From contig JAHLKD010000050.1 of the NCBI GenBank assembly GCA_025526935.1, positions 124,001-188,000 on the forward strand: a DNA stretch of 64,000 bases, written 5' to 3'. The notes beneath the pieces were generated by a model that ran no database searches, was not told the origin of the DNA, and was given only the letters and a program-made list of their open reading frames with translations. The stretch is from Cladochytrium replicatum (Eukaryota; Chytridiomycota; Chytridiomycetes; Cladochytriales; Cladochytriaceae). This document shows, one piece after another, positions 23,550 through 35,461 of the stretch; the stretch's first letter is position 1; each line of letters opens with the position of its first letter. A program made the position numbers and the translations under genes.

Positions 23550-24002
23550 TCAAACTAATTCGATGTTGTTATCCTCGAGTCCTCGACAGCATGCACCAGG
23601 ACGGTTTTCCCATCCGAGAGCCGTGTATTCGTGACAACCTCGCTTGGAGGACCTTTTCCACCCCTTCATTCTCATCAGCCTCAGCATCAGCTCCGTTGCG
23701 ATGTCGGGTTCTTGGCAGGTTGCTTTGCATGTGCTTTGGTTTTTCGCGGGCCAGGCTTTTTGCTTGACTCGAGGAACATAGTGCAGCAACTTGTTCTGTC
23801 GCTTGCGCTTTGCCAAAACGGCGGTTGTTTCTGGAGATGGGTAGTTGATCGCAGCTTTTGCATTCTTCCGTGAGCTTGTTGGTGCCCTAATGATCTCTTC
23901 TTCGCTTTCCTCTTCAGTCTCTTCCTCGACCGACATATTCACAGCACGTTCTAGATTTCCGTGCATTAGCTTATGGACCAAATTTGAAACGTGATCATAC
24001 AA
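23550..24002 (-). CDS. Hypothetical ORF, 150 aa, acidic then basic
   Basis: Open minus-strand frame from an ATG at 24,002. The first third has an acidic run (VEEETEEESEEEI); the middle and end are Lys/Arg-rich (AKRKRQNKLL, RMKGWKRSSKRG). I recognise no family. It lies at the edge of the repeat island and might be a remnant. Its upstream flank is shared with COX20 on the other strand (~310 bp between starts). Confidence 0.25.
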   Translation of the reverse strand: MYDHVSNLVHKLMHGNLERAVNMSVEEETEEESEEEIIRAPTSSRKNAKAAINYPSPETTAVLAKRKRQNKLLHYVPRVKQKAWPAKNQSTCKATCQEPDIATELMLRLMRMKGWKRSSKRGCHEYTALGWENRPGACCRGLEDNNIELV

Positions 24003-24314
24003 TACCTGGCTCTGTTACGTGCAAGCTGAGCTCGTTTCGATGAGCGGCCAGATCTTCCTACGCGGACAGCCAGTGCAGATACCGATGATGTTCACAATGC
24101 AGTTATAGACATTCGCAATGTGGGTGTTGCACTATTTGAACTAGCACCACCAGTTGCACCAGCACGAAACAAGGTTCCCCTGCGAATGGGACGACTAGGT
24201 GGGACAACTACAAAAGGTTGCGCTTGAGCGCATGCTCGCGCTAGTTGGTGGTGGAGATTGTGGCGCGGACGTTCACCGCAGACAGTACAGCTGCGCAAAA
24301 TGCAGGCATGGCCC

Positions 24315-24915
24315 ATGGGGAGTCATGTGACCATGTCACCGAAGGGACCTTTTGAGACCCAAAAGGACAGTGACGGAGCAACTCTGCAGGGGAATGAAGT
24401 GCCGTTCACTATCACGGGAGAAAGACCAAGAGGATTAACAGCGGTATGGGAGGGGATGAAGGTGAGCGCAACGCGAGGCAACGAGTCTTTTTCCTGGCCA
24501 ATATTGATTACACTTTTAGAATCTCAGTGCCAACGACTTTAGAGTTGACAATATGACGAAAATGCCGTGTCTTCAGCAAGCTTCTATATATGGCGTCTCT
24601 GCTGGTCTTAGTATTGGAACCATTCGATATATAGTCACACGTAAGCCATTCGAATGCGGATTTCGAACATTAACTGACCATGATCATTGCAGGGAATCTT
24701 CGATCGACAGGGAATTGGGCCTTCTTAACTTTTGGAATACTATCAATGGCTTCTTGGTGAGTGATGTTACTTCGACGGTTATCCACCGTTCTCTCAGCCT
24801 TTGTTTCAGGGAATACTGCAGATTTCAGAGAAAGCTGATCCAGTTGCAGTTCGAAATGATTTCTGCCGCAAATAATGAAATGCAAAAGGGGACGGCCAAT
24901 CTGAATCAACGATAA
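24315..24915 (+). CDS. COX20: Cytochrome c oxidase assembly protein COX20
   Basis: Exons 24,315-24,461, 24,520-24,640, 24,693-24,756 and 24,810-24,915 join to 145 residues. COX20 is a mitochondrial inner-membrane chaperone for the Cox2 subunit. The sequence shows the family layout: TAVWEGMKNL, then MTKMPCLQQASIYG (the conserved Pro-Cys before the first membrane helix), GLSIGTIRYIVTR, a second hydrophobic helix NWAFLTFGILSMASW, and EYCRFQRKLIQLQ after it. Introns are 58, 52 and 53 bp with GT-AG ends. The start is uncertain: in-frame ATGs also lie at 24,258, 24,300 and 24,333; I chose the one giving a usual length. No defects seen. Confidence 0.85.
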
Positions 24916-25255
24916 CGGGGACAAAAATGATTAAGCTTTGAATTTTATCTCCAGCTTGATTCATTCATGCTATTGAATGAAGAGAACGTACTTTTTAACG
25001 TCAGATTAAGTATTCATAAACTGTAGCCACCCGGTCTCGAACAAGCTATCAGCAGTCACGTTACCGCCCATTCCAAACCCGACCAGCAACACCCGACGCA
25101 CATCGCTGGCAACAACAGCGTGGCGACGACGTCGAGCGAAACTATACAGCAATTCATCTCTCTGCACCATAATTTCAATTCTCTGTGAACCTGCGGAGGT
25201 TCCTAGGCGATTCACCCAGAATCAACCTTAAAATAACATTGCATTACCCTTCAAT

Positions 25256-27495
25256 ATGATTCCCAGCAGGAAGTCGGGGAAGGGAAAGGAACCGATCGAT
25301 GCTAGTTCAATGTCAACGAATGGCCACCTGTCAGCGACAGACCAAAAGACCGAGCCGATACCAATTCGTGAGGAGGAGCTAATGCGCGTTATCTGCCAAG
25401 CTATGTTTGAACATGGATACAGGTATGCAAAACTCGCTCATCCAATTAAGAGAGCTGATGCTCTTTCAAACAAATGATGGATTTCAAACTGTTCTTCCTA
25501 TGCTAATTCTGGGCTATTTACAGCAAGTCCGCTCAGCTATTGCAAGATGAATCTGGGTATCAATTAGAATCACTTCCCGTTACTCGGCTGAGAGCAGCAG
25601 TCCTCGCCGGTGAATGGGAGATAATCGAGCAATTGATCCCAGAAATAAACATTGGCCAAGAGAGTGCTGTGGTTAGTACTAATGTCTGGAAAGGGCTCAC
25701 TGGCTAAAAGGAATTTGTTTTCCAGAAAGTCAAGTTTTCGATCCGGCAGCAAAAGTTCCTTGAGTTGCTGGAGAAAAATAGAATCCACGAAGCTTTGCAC
25801 GTTCTACAAGCAGAGATATCGACACTGAATACTCAAATAGACAAAGTCCGTCTCTTGGCAAAGTAAGCACAATCGCTTTCCTCTGAAGCTTTGACCCAGT
25901 AATGTCCCTTTAGCTTGCTAATGTGCGAGAACATTGAAGAGGTCAAGCGAATAGCAGATTGGGATGGAGCAGAAGGGATTTCTCGTCACAGAGTGCTTCT
26001 GGACATCCAGAGTAAGGTCTCATGACGTTCGATCTTTCCTCCTCATAACTCTCGCAGAATACATCCCTTCCTCACTAATGATACCCGCCCGAAGATTAGA
26101 GACGCTACTCGGCCAGGCGATCAGGCTGCAGGAAACGATGTGTGCATATCACACTCCAGATGATGAACATATCTCCTTGTATTCGGATCACGCATGCGAC
26201 CAGTACGTTGTATTTCTTTCTTTTCGTATTAAACCTGTCGAATTTGGACAGCACTCCGTTTCCATTCGAAGCGACCCACATTTTTGATGAGCATTCAGAT
26301 GAGGTTTGGTTCATTGCATTCTCGCACGACGGGTCGCATCTGGCGTCTTCATCGAAGGATGATCTCGCAATTATCTGGAGTGTTGATGTATGGAATTGTT
26401 CAAACATTTTTTGCAAAATGCCCTTACCATCTCCGATTTCACCTTACAGCAAGTATTCAGACCAGTTCATATCCTCAGCGGACATGATGGACCCATTTCG
26501 TTTGTCGCATGGAGCCCAGATGATAGTTACCTGCTCACCGGGTCGTCAGATAAAGCAATCAAACTTTGGAACACTAAGGTATTTGTGACTGATTTGGCTT
26601 AAGTTCTTTGGGAAACTTACTAATCAAAATATAAGACTGGTTATTGCGAAAACACTTTCCATCACCACACTGATGCGGTTATGTCGGTTGCTTGGCTCCC
26701 CGATGGAAAGAGATTTGTGTCCGGCAGCCACGACATGAACCTGATCCTTTGGAGCGTAACGGGTGAAATCCTCCACAAGTGGTCTGGATCGCGAATTACC
26801 GATTTAGCCGTTTCTGCGGACGGGATGCGCGTAGTGGCAATCATTGATAAAAAGATTCGGACTTACAGTCTGACAGACAAGTCAGAACTGACGTATGTAT
26901 TGTGATCACTCTGGTCGGCAAGTCCTGAACTATTTTCTTGTGTTAAATATAGGACATTCCAAGAGAAAGATGATATTACATCCATATGCCTTGCGAAGGA
27001 TGGTCGACATGCCTTGGTCAACCTGTCTAATAAGGTTACAAAACTTTCTAATTTAGAGCGGACTTTTGAACTCAGAATTTTCTCGTGAAGGGCATACATC
27101 TGTGGGATCTTGAGGAGATGAAAATGGTTCGCCAGTACACTGGCCAGAAGCAGGGCCGTTTCGTAATCCGAAGCTGCTTTGCTGGTTCAGATCAAAAGTT
27201 TGTTGTCAGCGGGAGTGAAGGTAGTCTCGTAATTCTTCTTTAGATGTACGATGTACGACTCACAGACGCTTACAGACGCGAAGATTTATGTGTGGCATCG
27301 AAATCAGTCCAAGACTCTCGAAATACTGCCAGGGCACACAGGTGGGGCTGTTCCCTTTCATTGGGCGGCGTCTAAACTGCTTCACTCTGAGTAGGCTGCG
27401 TCAACTGCGTATCCTGGAATCCAAGATTGAACATGCTCGCCTCGGCATCTGATGATGGGACGATCAGGATTTGGCAGCCAAAGCGTCTTGCATGA
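25256..27495 (+). CDS. GID7: GID/CTLH E3 ligase subunit, WDR26/Gid7 homologue
   Basis: Twelve exons (25,256-25,422, 25,524-25,671, 25,726-25,862, 25,914-26,011, 26,058-26,202, 26,252-26,387, 26,450-26,578, 26,636-26,892, 26,953-27,034, 27,076-27,220, 27,276-27,341, 27,395-27,495) give an uninterrupted 536-residue protein. The N-terminal ~190 residues carry LisH-CTLH features ([15 protein letters not shown], then [18 protein letters not shown] and [20 protein letters not shown]) and [14 protein letters not shown]. Seven WD repeats follow, e.g. [39 protein letters not shown] and [13 protein letters not shown]. Gid7/WDR26 is a scaffold subunit of the GID/CTLH ubiquitin ligase that degrades gluconeogenic enzymes in yeast. 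The acceptor at 27,076 is the least certain junction. Confidence 0.93.
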
Positions 27496-27920
27496 CGATA
27501 TGTGAGGTGAGTAGAATTTCAACCGTTCATAATTTTTTACCTCACTCGCACAATCGAAGGCACATGACGAAGCAATTTTTTGTTGCACAGTAATGGGAAC
27601 GCGGTTGTCTTTTATGGTTGGGCTGGGCAAATGTTGGACAACGTGTGATAGTTGATCGCTTTCGAAGCAGAACATTGCAACTTGAAAGGAGAAAATGTGA
27701 AGCCTGTTGTTTTCTCGATGTATCCGATGATGACGAAGTGCCAAATTTTTTGGCTTGTCGCAGTCGCTTCTTCGTTTTGGAGCCACTAAAATTTTAATAC
27801 CACTGATAAACAAAGTACCATGACAACAAATTTTGACAAACAATGTCCGCGAAGAAAAAGTGGCACTGAATAAAAGTCGGTAATGGAAATGCTTCGGCAG
27901 CCATCACACCACTTTGCAAC
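27496..27920. other. Intergenic between GID7 and the membrane protein gene
   Basis: No gene seen; presumably the 3' region of GID7 and the promoter of the next gene, both on the plus strand. Confidence 0.5.
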
Positions 27921-30900
27921 ATGGGATACCACAAGCTTGCTCGGCTACTTCTAGTAACCACTTTCGCTATTCTAGCAGCTGCACAAAACGGGACAAGCTC
28001 CGGCGATGACACAATTGAGCCAGCTTTTGCGAATCCAGCAGTCGCCTTTGTGGGGGGATCTTCGATTAAAGGGTTTGTGTTGAGAGATCCCACAAACAAG
28101 CAGTGCATTCCGAGAGTATCAACTCGCCTTGCCGGTATCACGAACGGCGAGCTTACTTGCGAACCTGTGGGAATTCCAGGTCAAAATATCTCAATCAGGT
28201 TGGTAGTTGCTCCTCTTGATTAAAACCTTTGTAACTAACAACTACGATACTAATAGATATAACAAAACTTATGTCGATCATGTCGTTCGCTTCGATGACT
28301 GGAAAGCATACTTCTACTTCTCAGTTAGTTCGTCGAGTAACCATAGACCGTGGCTGATATTTGATTGCAGTTCGATTGCCTAGACCCGAACAGACGGAAT
28401 ACCACAATCATCGTTACCTCAAACACAACTAACTTCAAGAACACGGGCACGGTGACACAGAACATTACACTTCCCGGCATTCGACCAACAAATGGCCAAA
28501 AGGAAGAACTAAACTGCCTTGATTTAAGGTAAAGACTACATTTCCCATTCATACGGAAATAACGCTGACGACGCTTCTAAGCCCATTCGGTCGGCTTTCC
28601 CTTGTTGTGCAGTCACTCGACAACGACAACGCAGTCGTGTCCTTGTCAATCCCCTTCAACCTTAACGTAACAGACCGCCAGATTGTCAGTGACTCCGTCG
28701 ACGCGCTCTTCTCTCGCATCGGCAAGGACAACGTCGCGGCACTCACTATCGCTCTCATCGCACTCATATTCCTCGCCACTTGGTCTTCAGTACTCTACCT
28801 TTCTTACAGAGCACGCCGCGCGCGCTACGTGGATGCAACGGCGCGTTCGAACAGATCTAAAGTCGTGCTAAGGCGGGATCAGCGTGTGTCGGTCTTACCT
28901 GAGAACATCCGGCACTCAACTTTCGGGAGGACGGTGGAGATTGAGGAAGACGTGACGAAGCCAAAAGACTTCTCGAGCGATATGCTTGATGCCTTGGCAA
29001 AGTATTCGGAGGGTGTCAAGATACACATTGCAGAGAACGGCTACGAGAAGTTGTGTAAGGGAATCGACGATTTGGACGCCGGACAGAAGGTTTCTTCGGC
29101 ACCTTCGGCAACTCGCGTGAACACGGTACGCCCTTTTTACAGTGTTCGATTCACTTCTGGTCTAACCAATTCCCGTGTTTCTCAGCTTGGAAGGACAGGA
29201 ATGAGCATTTATCAGCTATTCCCATTCCGCCTCGCTTCAATTGGCTCGACTACCATGGTTGTTGGAAGTAGAGGTGAACTCATAAAGCTGCCGAGGATGT
29301 TCACATATTCGGTATGTTCACAGTTCACTATCTCGAAAAGTGAAACTGATGGTTAACTTCAGAGCGCACATTGGTATGAAAATGAAAGAAAGAGTTGTTA
29401 CTCGGGATGAATCAATGTCCGCCCCACAGGCTCGCTTTGGTCTTTTTGATCATTGTCTTCGCATTGGGGATTCTCTGCACTGACGTTGCTTTCACTGGAA
29501 CCGTTGATGCAAACTTTGGATACTTTTGGTTGGCTGGCGGTGTTGGACTCATTGGCACCGTCGTTTATATGCACAGTACTGTCCAAGCTCCAACAAAAGG
29601 TAATGGTCATCATATCGATTGCGTGTCGATCATTAACCACAAAATAACAGGGATGCTCCGTTTGTTCCGTAGCATTGCTGCACCAACTACTGAAGAGGTA
29701 AGAACCCCCAGCGGATACTACAATAAATAAAAGTTGAAGTATTATTTTACTTAGTTTATGTTCTCCTACTGCTGGTAAACCTTCCCGCTGACTTTCGAAG
29801 AGCTCATAAACAGAACATTACTCCCAGGGTCGAATCTTGCCGTCCAGATGACATTCGGACTCTCGCTCGAGCGATGTACGAAATTGGTCTGTACGTATGG
29901 ATTGACACTGTCAAGGTAAAAAGGGTACTTCCGAGGAGATGATATTGCAACTGAAGCATTTATTTCCCATCCAGCTTATCTCGGGCTCGATGATTTCTTC
30001 CTCCCTCATCAACGCTGTCCGCACCGCAAACACCGTGGTCATCTTCCTGTCACCGGAGTACCTTTCCAGGCGAAACACTTCCACTGAGCACATCGAAGCG
30101 CTACACTACCCAGCCAAGATCCACCTTCACGTTGTGAAGTGGGACACCACCGTATACGGCGCTGTTGACGTCCTCGTAAATGTTTTCAAGGTTCCGAAGG
30201 AGAGAATCACAGCTCACAAGTTTGAAGGCGAGAAGTTGTTCCTTCCGCTGAGCTCAGATATTAAAGAGCTCAACCGGGCGATGGAGTTCGGAACCGGTTG
30301 GTACGACTTTGCAGCGATGCTGAACGCCTACTCTAAAGGTGAGTCACTGATTGAACCTGACAATTTCTCACCGTATTGGTGTTTAAGATGACAATGATAT
30401 TCTTGACTTCCAATGGTGGATCAAGTATGCTTCAAACTTGGGAGGGATTCCTTCGACTGCACCTTATCCCAAGCACATTCGCCCGTGGAACTTCCTGTAA
30501 GCATCTGATAAGTTCCAAACGTGGTCTAGCTCGCTGAACACGGCAATGCATTCAGAGGTCTGATACCCGGACTTTTCGAGTGGACAGCCCGGAAGGATGT
30601 TCGTGTAGGCAATGTTTGGATTCGAGGCGACGCAAGATACACTGGAAAGAGAGCTTCCGCGTTCCCATGGTGAGCGAGGAACTTATATGCATTCCTTCTC
30701 AACTCAACTAAATCAATCAAGGTTTATCATTCCTCTTGTCTTGTTCATGCTCTTTCCCGTCGCCGACATTGTCCTCATATTATCGCGTGAGTTCGAGGTT
30801 CTCGGAGAAGCACAGCTGTGCGCCAATCGCCTTCAGACCATTGCAGTAGAAAACAGGGTCCGTTCCGATGACCTTGGACACAAGTTTAACGAAACGACCG

Positions 30901-32058
30901 CCATGCAAGCAATCTGTCGTCGATTCCACCGCAGTGAGGCTTTCACCACAAAGTACAGCGCATTCTCGATGGACCCAGTAATGAGGATCTTTGATCAGCT
31001 GCACGATCAGTTCCAGGGAAACTGCACGGCCAAGGGGAAGGACACAGCGTATTGGCTTAACCCGCAGCTTTCTGGAAAATACAGCATTTCACAGGAGCCT
31101 TGCGTATTCGATTTGCAATACTATTTCTCGCAAAAAGACTACTTCGCGCCGAGAAACGTTCATGTAAGTGATCTTCTTTATCCCAGGACTGACAACAACT
31201 GACTATTTAACTAGGCAACCTTCTTTGCAATTCTGTTCCTTCTATACCTCTTCCTCGTTGTGCTAAACTTCAACCAAGCCTTGAACTATGATGACCCTCC
31301 CGCCTGCCTTCGTCCTCTCCTAGCAACTGCTAACTTAGTTCGCAAAACCACCCCTTCAAATGTAACCAACGATGACTCGAGCTCTAAAACCAAGACAAAC
31401 GGATCGTTCTGGAACAAATCGGATGACGAGGAAAGTAATCACAAAGTCTCCGCCAAGAAGGAGCCTGAAGAGGAGATTTTGATTCCGGAGGTGAAAGTCG
31501 CAGTCCACGGCACGGGCCAAGTTGCCGACACACTCCGCAAATTCTTGGACTCCCTCGGATTCCTTGCAGATCCTACGCCGTTTGATGAACTTGGACGTGT
31601 CAAGCCCATCATCGCACCGTCGACACCGCAACTTGTCTATGGTGAGCCATCGGAGCATTCTTCGCTCACGGCCCCGCCACGAAACCATTCGTTCATCCCG
31701 AAGCTTCCGTTCGTGTGGGTGGACGTGTTTGTGATCTCGACGCCCGAGTACCGTGACCAGCTCTACGCAATCCGCGATACGTTGCGTTATGAGCAGATGG
31801 TCGTGGTTCTTGGAAACGACGTGGGTGCTCCGCGTGTGACTGACGGTTCGACAGAGTCTGGGAGGTGGTTGTTTTCGGTTATGTTTATCGATTGCAACGA
31901 TAGCAAATTGAGCTTTGCAAAGGTGAGAAAGATTCTGTGTCTGTGACTTATGCAAAACTGATCGATGGCTTTAGACTGTTCTTGAAAACATCTCACTTCG
32001 AACCAAGGACGCACTTATGAATTATGGCAAGGAAGCTTTCTCGAAGACTATGGCTTAA
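27921..32058 (+). CDS. Multi-pass membrane protein with TIR-like cytosolic segments
   Basis: Fifteen exons join without frame errors to 1,107 residues: 27,921-28,198, 28,257-28,323, 28,371-28,528, 28,582-29,125, 29,186-29,311, 29,363-29,373, 29,430-29,599, 29,651-29,697, 29,814-29,915, 29,975-30,338, 30,388-30,496, 30,556-30,669, 30,722-31,163, 31,215-31,922 and 31,975-32,058. It starts with a signal peptide (ARLLLVTTFAILAAAQ). An ectodomain with several N-glycosylation sites (NGT, NKT, NTT, NIT) follows, then a membrane helix (ALTIALIALIFLATWSSVLY). Two more helices (LALVFLIIVFALGIL; GYFWLAGGVGLIGTVVY) precede a segment with TIR-like order: DDIRTLARAMYEIGLYVWID, LISGSMISSSLINAVRTANT, VVIFLSPEYLSRR, then a Glu (STEHIEAL) where TIR NADases have theirs. 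Two further helices flank a Cys-containing loop. A second, weaker TIR-like tail (VAVHGTGQVADTLRKFLDSLGF; VDVFVISTPEYRD) ends the chain. I read this as a receptor-like protein; the TIR assignment is by eye. Confidence 0.75.
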
Positions 32059-32317
32059 GCTGGAGCTAGGTCGTTTCGAGGGGAAAGCTCATTGAAACTT
32101 TGCTTTTATTTTTCCATCTTCACTCGTTCTGCAAGCTTCATCGAATCATTGCAGCCATATTCCCTCATTTTGGACGCATTTTGATTGTCCACTGATATTG
32201 CTTTTGTGTTACGGTAGAATCCAGAAATATATCAATTATTGAGTATCACTGATAGCGTTGAGAATTGTCGTTCAACCACTGGAGAGAAAGAGAAATATGA
32301 GATCAGTCATAGTCGAA

Positions 32318-33543
32318 TCAATTCCTTGTGTCAGCCCTCACCTTGAATACAACCGAAAAGTCCTTATCACCAAACTCCCCTGACGCAATCTGGCAGTACA
32401 GCTGCAACGCCATCGCACCAATCGCAACCGTGCTCTTGCTCTCATGAGCCGCCGCCACCGCAAGTCCCAGGTCCTTCACGATCAGCTTCACTCCGAACCC
32501 GCCCTCATACCCCCGGTCGCTGGGTACGTTCTTCATGACCCCAGGGACGGGATTATATGTATCTGTGCTCCAGCAGCGGCCCGAGGACGTATTGATAATG
32601 GAGGCGAGGAGGGACGCGTCGACGCCGTTGCGGATTCCGAGGTTCATGGCTTCCGCTGCGCCGATCATGGAGATCCCGAGCAGCATGTTGTTGGCCATCT
32701 TAACAATTTGGCCAGACCCCGGTTTGCCGCAGTAGTACAGCTTCTTACCCATGTGCTAAATATAGAAGTAAGTCGAGGCAAAGAATCAGTTGAGGTGCAC
32801 CCACTTCCAAGAACGGTTTTGCCCGGTCGAAGGTTTCTTGATCCGGACCACCGATCATGAACGTCAGGTCCCTGCTGCAGCACCTCCCGTCCCTACAAGT
32901 TCAAATGCCATCACTATAAAACCGCCTTTGACGTTTCAATGTACCTCCAGAAACAGGCGCGTCAAGACACTTCACATTCAAACCAGCCTCCTTCCCCTTC
33001 GCCTCCGCCGTTCCCGCAACCTCCACCGCCGTCTTCGCATCAATCGTGCTCCAATCTACAAGAAGCACAGACCCCTTGCGGTGCTTAAACCCAGCAGTGA
33101 TCCCGCTCTCGGGGTCCATGTACACTGACCGCACCTGCGCGGGACCCGGGAGCATGGTCAGAACAAAGTCCGAGGACGACGCGACGTCCCGCGGGGTCGG
33201 GGCCAATTTTGGCTGGGGTGCTCTTTCGTGAAGCGAGCGGTGGAGGTCCCGGATACGTCGAAGACGGTGACGGCGTGAGTGTCGGAGAGGGCCTTGAAGA
33301 GGTTGGAGGCCATGGGGTACCCCATCTGGCCTAGACCAATGAACCCGATCGACGGCTTTGATGCCCTCTGAATCCGGAATAGAAATTGAGGAAGTTTCTT
33401 AGATCAGTCAGCTGAAAAGTTGAACCCACCTCTAGGGAGACTGGGATCAGCAAGCAATCAAATGAAAACAAACGCAAAAGGCGTACCGGAATAGCTTCTC
33501 CCCCATAATGCGCTGATCTGCGTGTGAAGCGCCGAACGCGCAT
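32318..33543 (-). CDS. HIBADH: 3-hydroxyisobutyrate dehydrogenase, with two apparent frameshifts
   Basis: Mitochondrial valine catabolism: oxidises 3-hydroxyisobutyrate with NAD+. Exon 1 (33,543-33,487) encodes an Arg-rich presequence (MRVRRFTRRSAHYGGEAI). A GT-AG intron leads at 33,367 to the Rossmann motif SIGFIGLGQMGYPMA. Further on come FVLTMLPGPAQV, CLDAPVSGG, TFMIGG, FDRAKPFLE, and GKKLYYCGKPGSGQIVKMAN with the catalytic Lys region, then a normal C terminus. Near 33,215 the frame changes between RFTKEHPS and PKLAPTPRDVA; a 44-nt intron with GT-AG ends would also fix the frame but would delete ~14 expected residues. Near 32,871 one base seems missing (ACCTGACG where ACCCTGACG is expected). 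These are either assembly indels or true lesions. Confidence 0.85.
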
Positions 33544-33656
33544 CACCGAGTCTGGAACTCCTCGCCAACATTGTGCAGCTTAGTTTTGTATGTGCGGTGG
33601 GAGGGGCGCAGCACGTGGTAATTTATTGAATTATTGTACTATATTTTGACGAGTGA

Positions 33657-34215
33657 TCACTTCAAAAGCTTCTCCGGAGTCTTCTCAATCAGCGACTTCC
33701 ACACCTTGAGGAATTTTTTTGCAATGGCTGGGTTTACCGCACGCCCGTCCACCACCAGCTCAATCTCTACCCCGGAAGCAACTGCAAAGGAAGTTGCTCC
33801 AACAAGGAAATCCAGATCATTAAAAGGTTTCTTTGATCCGGAAGTAATAGCAGTCACGGGCTTCTTGGAAGACGTTGCGCCAAGGAAGAAATCGACGTCT
33901 GGTGTCGACACGGTAGATTGTGTTGGAATGGCATCAATCACAAGAATGCCACACTGATTGGGTGCGAGGATCGGGGTTAGCAGTGGATTAGCGGAAGCTG
34001 ATTGGTCGTAGACAGAGAACGCGTTCGCCGAGAGTACGGGGATCTGATCCAGAGTCTGCCAGAACTTCTCAGCAATCCTCTCATGCATCAATTGTTATCA
34101 TGCGAATACCTTCAAGCATTTTCCAATCGATTTTGTTGCAATCTCGGCGAGATCACCTGTGAACGACGCGTAAGAGGCACTTCCTGATACCAGCCGGATA
34201 GTCGAGAGCGATGCT
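33657..34215 (-). CDS. Unknown protein, 5' end lost at LINE boundary
   Basis: The minus-strand frame ends at 33,657. A 54-nt GT-AG intron (about 34,106-34,053) joins IRLVSGSASYASFTGDLAEI...SIGKCLK to TLDQIPVLSANAFSVYDQS. The rest reads NQCGILVIDAIPTQ, two similar Asp-Phe-Leu-Gly/Val-Gly-Ala-Thr-Ser segments (DFFLGATSSKKPVTA and DFLVGATSFAVASG), and an end FLKVWKSLIEKTPEKLLK. I recognise no family. No start codon is visible before sequence homologous to the LINE begins at about 34,225, so the gene seems truncated by that insertion, or its upstream exons lie elsewhere. Confidence 0.45.
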
Positions 34216-34224
34216 GTCGATTGA

Positions 34225-35461
34225 TTGACAAATTCCGCTCCTGCCTCTCCAATTCACTGGGCTGATGATGTGAATCTGGGGGAGGATGAAAATGCCGAAT
34301 CACGTGACTTCCGATCACGTGACCGACGCGCCAATAGACCTGCTGATCATGAATTGCCCCGTGGTCGCTCCCGTTCTCGTTCCCGATCACATCTGCCGGG
34401 TGTCCGGGTTCTTGCTGCTGTGGCTGCTCCCTCGAGTGTTTGCATCTCTGGCCGATCTCCGTGTCGTTCTCACTCAGATGCGATCTGTTTGTGCAACCTT
34501 TGATCCGTTGGCGATGCTGGATCCTATGCTTGCACATTTGCCGAGGGACACTCCTGCTGAATTTTTTAGTGTTTGTCGTGATATGGCCGAGGATCTGGTG
34601 GGTCGCTTTGGGAGGCCGCTGCCTTCGCCTTCACCTCCGGTTGCCCCTGTCTCCCGCCATGATGATGTGGCTGCGCCTGTGTGCCTTCCCCCTAGACAAC
34701 TGCATGGTAATCCTTCAATTCAGGACGATCTTGGGAACTCTGGTGTTCCTGGCCCTCGCCCCCCGTCTAGTCGACCTAATCCACGTGGACCTCGTGGTCC
34801 ACGCACTTATGCCGCTGCTGCTGCCAATGCCCGTGCCTGTGTGCTTGAGAGTCTCCCCACACTGAGTGCTGAATCTCGTACTGAAGCTGTCAGGACTGCC
34901 CTTGCTGGTCATGACCCCACTTCGAATGTCAGCCTTCGTGGCCCTCGGCCTGTCGTATTCTATCCTCCAACCTCTCCGCTGCTGGTCTCCCCACCTGCTG
35001 ATCTTCGGGTCCGTGTGGATGATTTGACCACTGTGTACATCAAGGACATCATGAGACAGCGGCTCGGCTTTGTGCGGACCATGCTGAGGGCTCCCTGGGG
35101 GATGAGGTGGTGCGTGGTATCCGCCACATCAGTTTCGTTGGTCGCAACATTGCTTCCTTTATCTGTATTCGCTCAACCGCAATTGCTCTCCGTGCGCACT
35201 TCTCCACCCAGGAAGCTTCCACTGACGAATCAAACCCTGACTTTCTTCGCCGAGCCTCTACTCTGCCTTTGGAGCAGCGGGAGGCTGCGGTCAGGGAAGT
35301 TGTCCACAAGAGATATGCACATATCCTCAGTTCAGTTACTGATCCTGCTATTTTCCTGTATGTCCGTGGTCAGCTCCCCATGGATGCTCAGGAAACTGTG
35401 CTGGACAGTGCCCGCAGGATTGCGCGTCAGCCTCGCTCAACCCATCTTCGTCAATGATTAG
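34225..35461 (+). pseudogene. LINE 1 ORF1-like protein, frameshifted
   Basis: Reads SPIHWADDVNLGEDENAESR and an RS-rich stretch (GRSRSRSRSH) in one frame. It then runs in another frame from ~34,420 through TYAAAAANARACVLESLPTL, RPVVFYPPTSPLLVSPPADL and DIMRQRLGFVRTMLRA, and near 35,095 moves again to RHISFVGRNIASFICI. These resemble nucleic-acid-binding ORF1 proteins of fungal LINEs only in layout and composition. At least two frameshifts. Confidence 0.5.

Noticed and set aside
25180-25205. GTGAACCTGCGGA, identical to part of the 3' end of 18S rRNA
   Set aside because: Only ~13 bases match and the flanks do not; no rRNA or ITS context.
34286-35461. 391-codon LINE ORF as a host gene
   Set aside because: Its frame breaks and its start matches the neighbouring LINE; it leads straight into endonuclease and RT segments.
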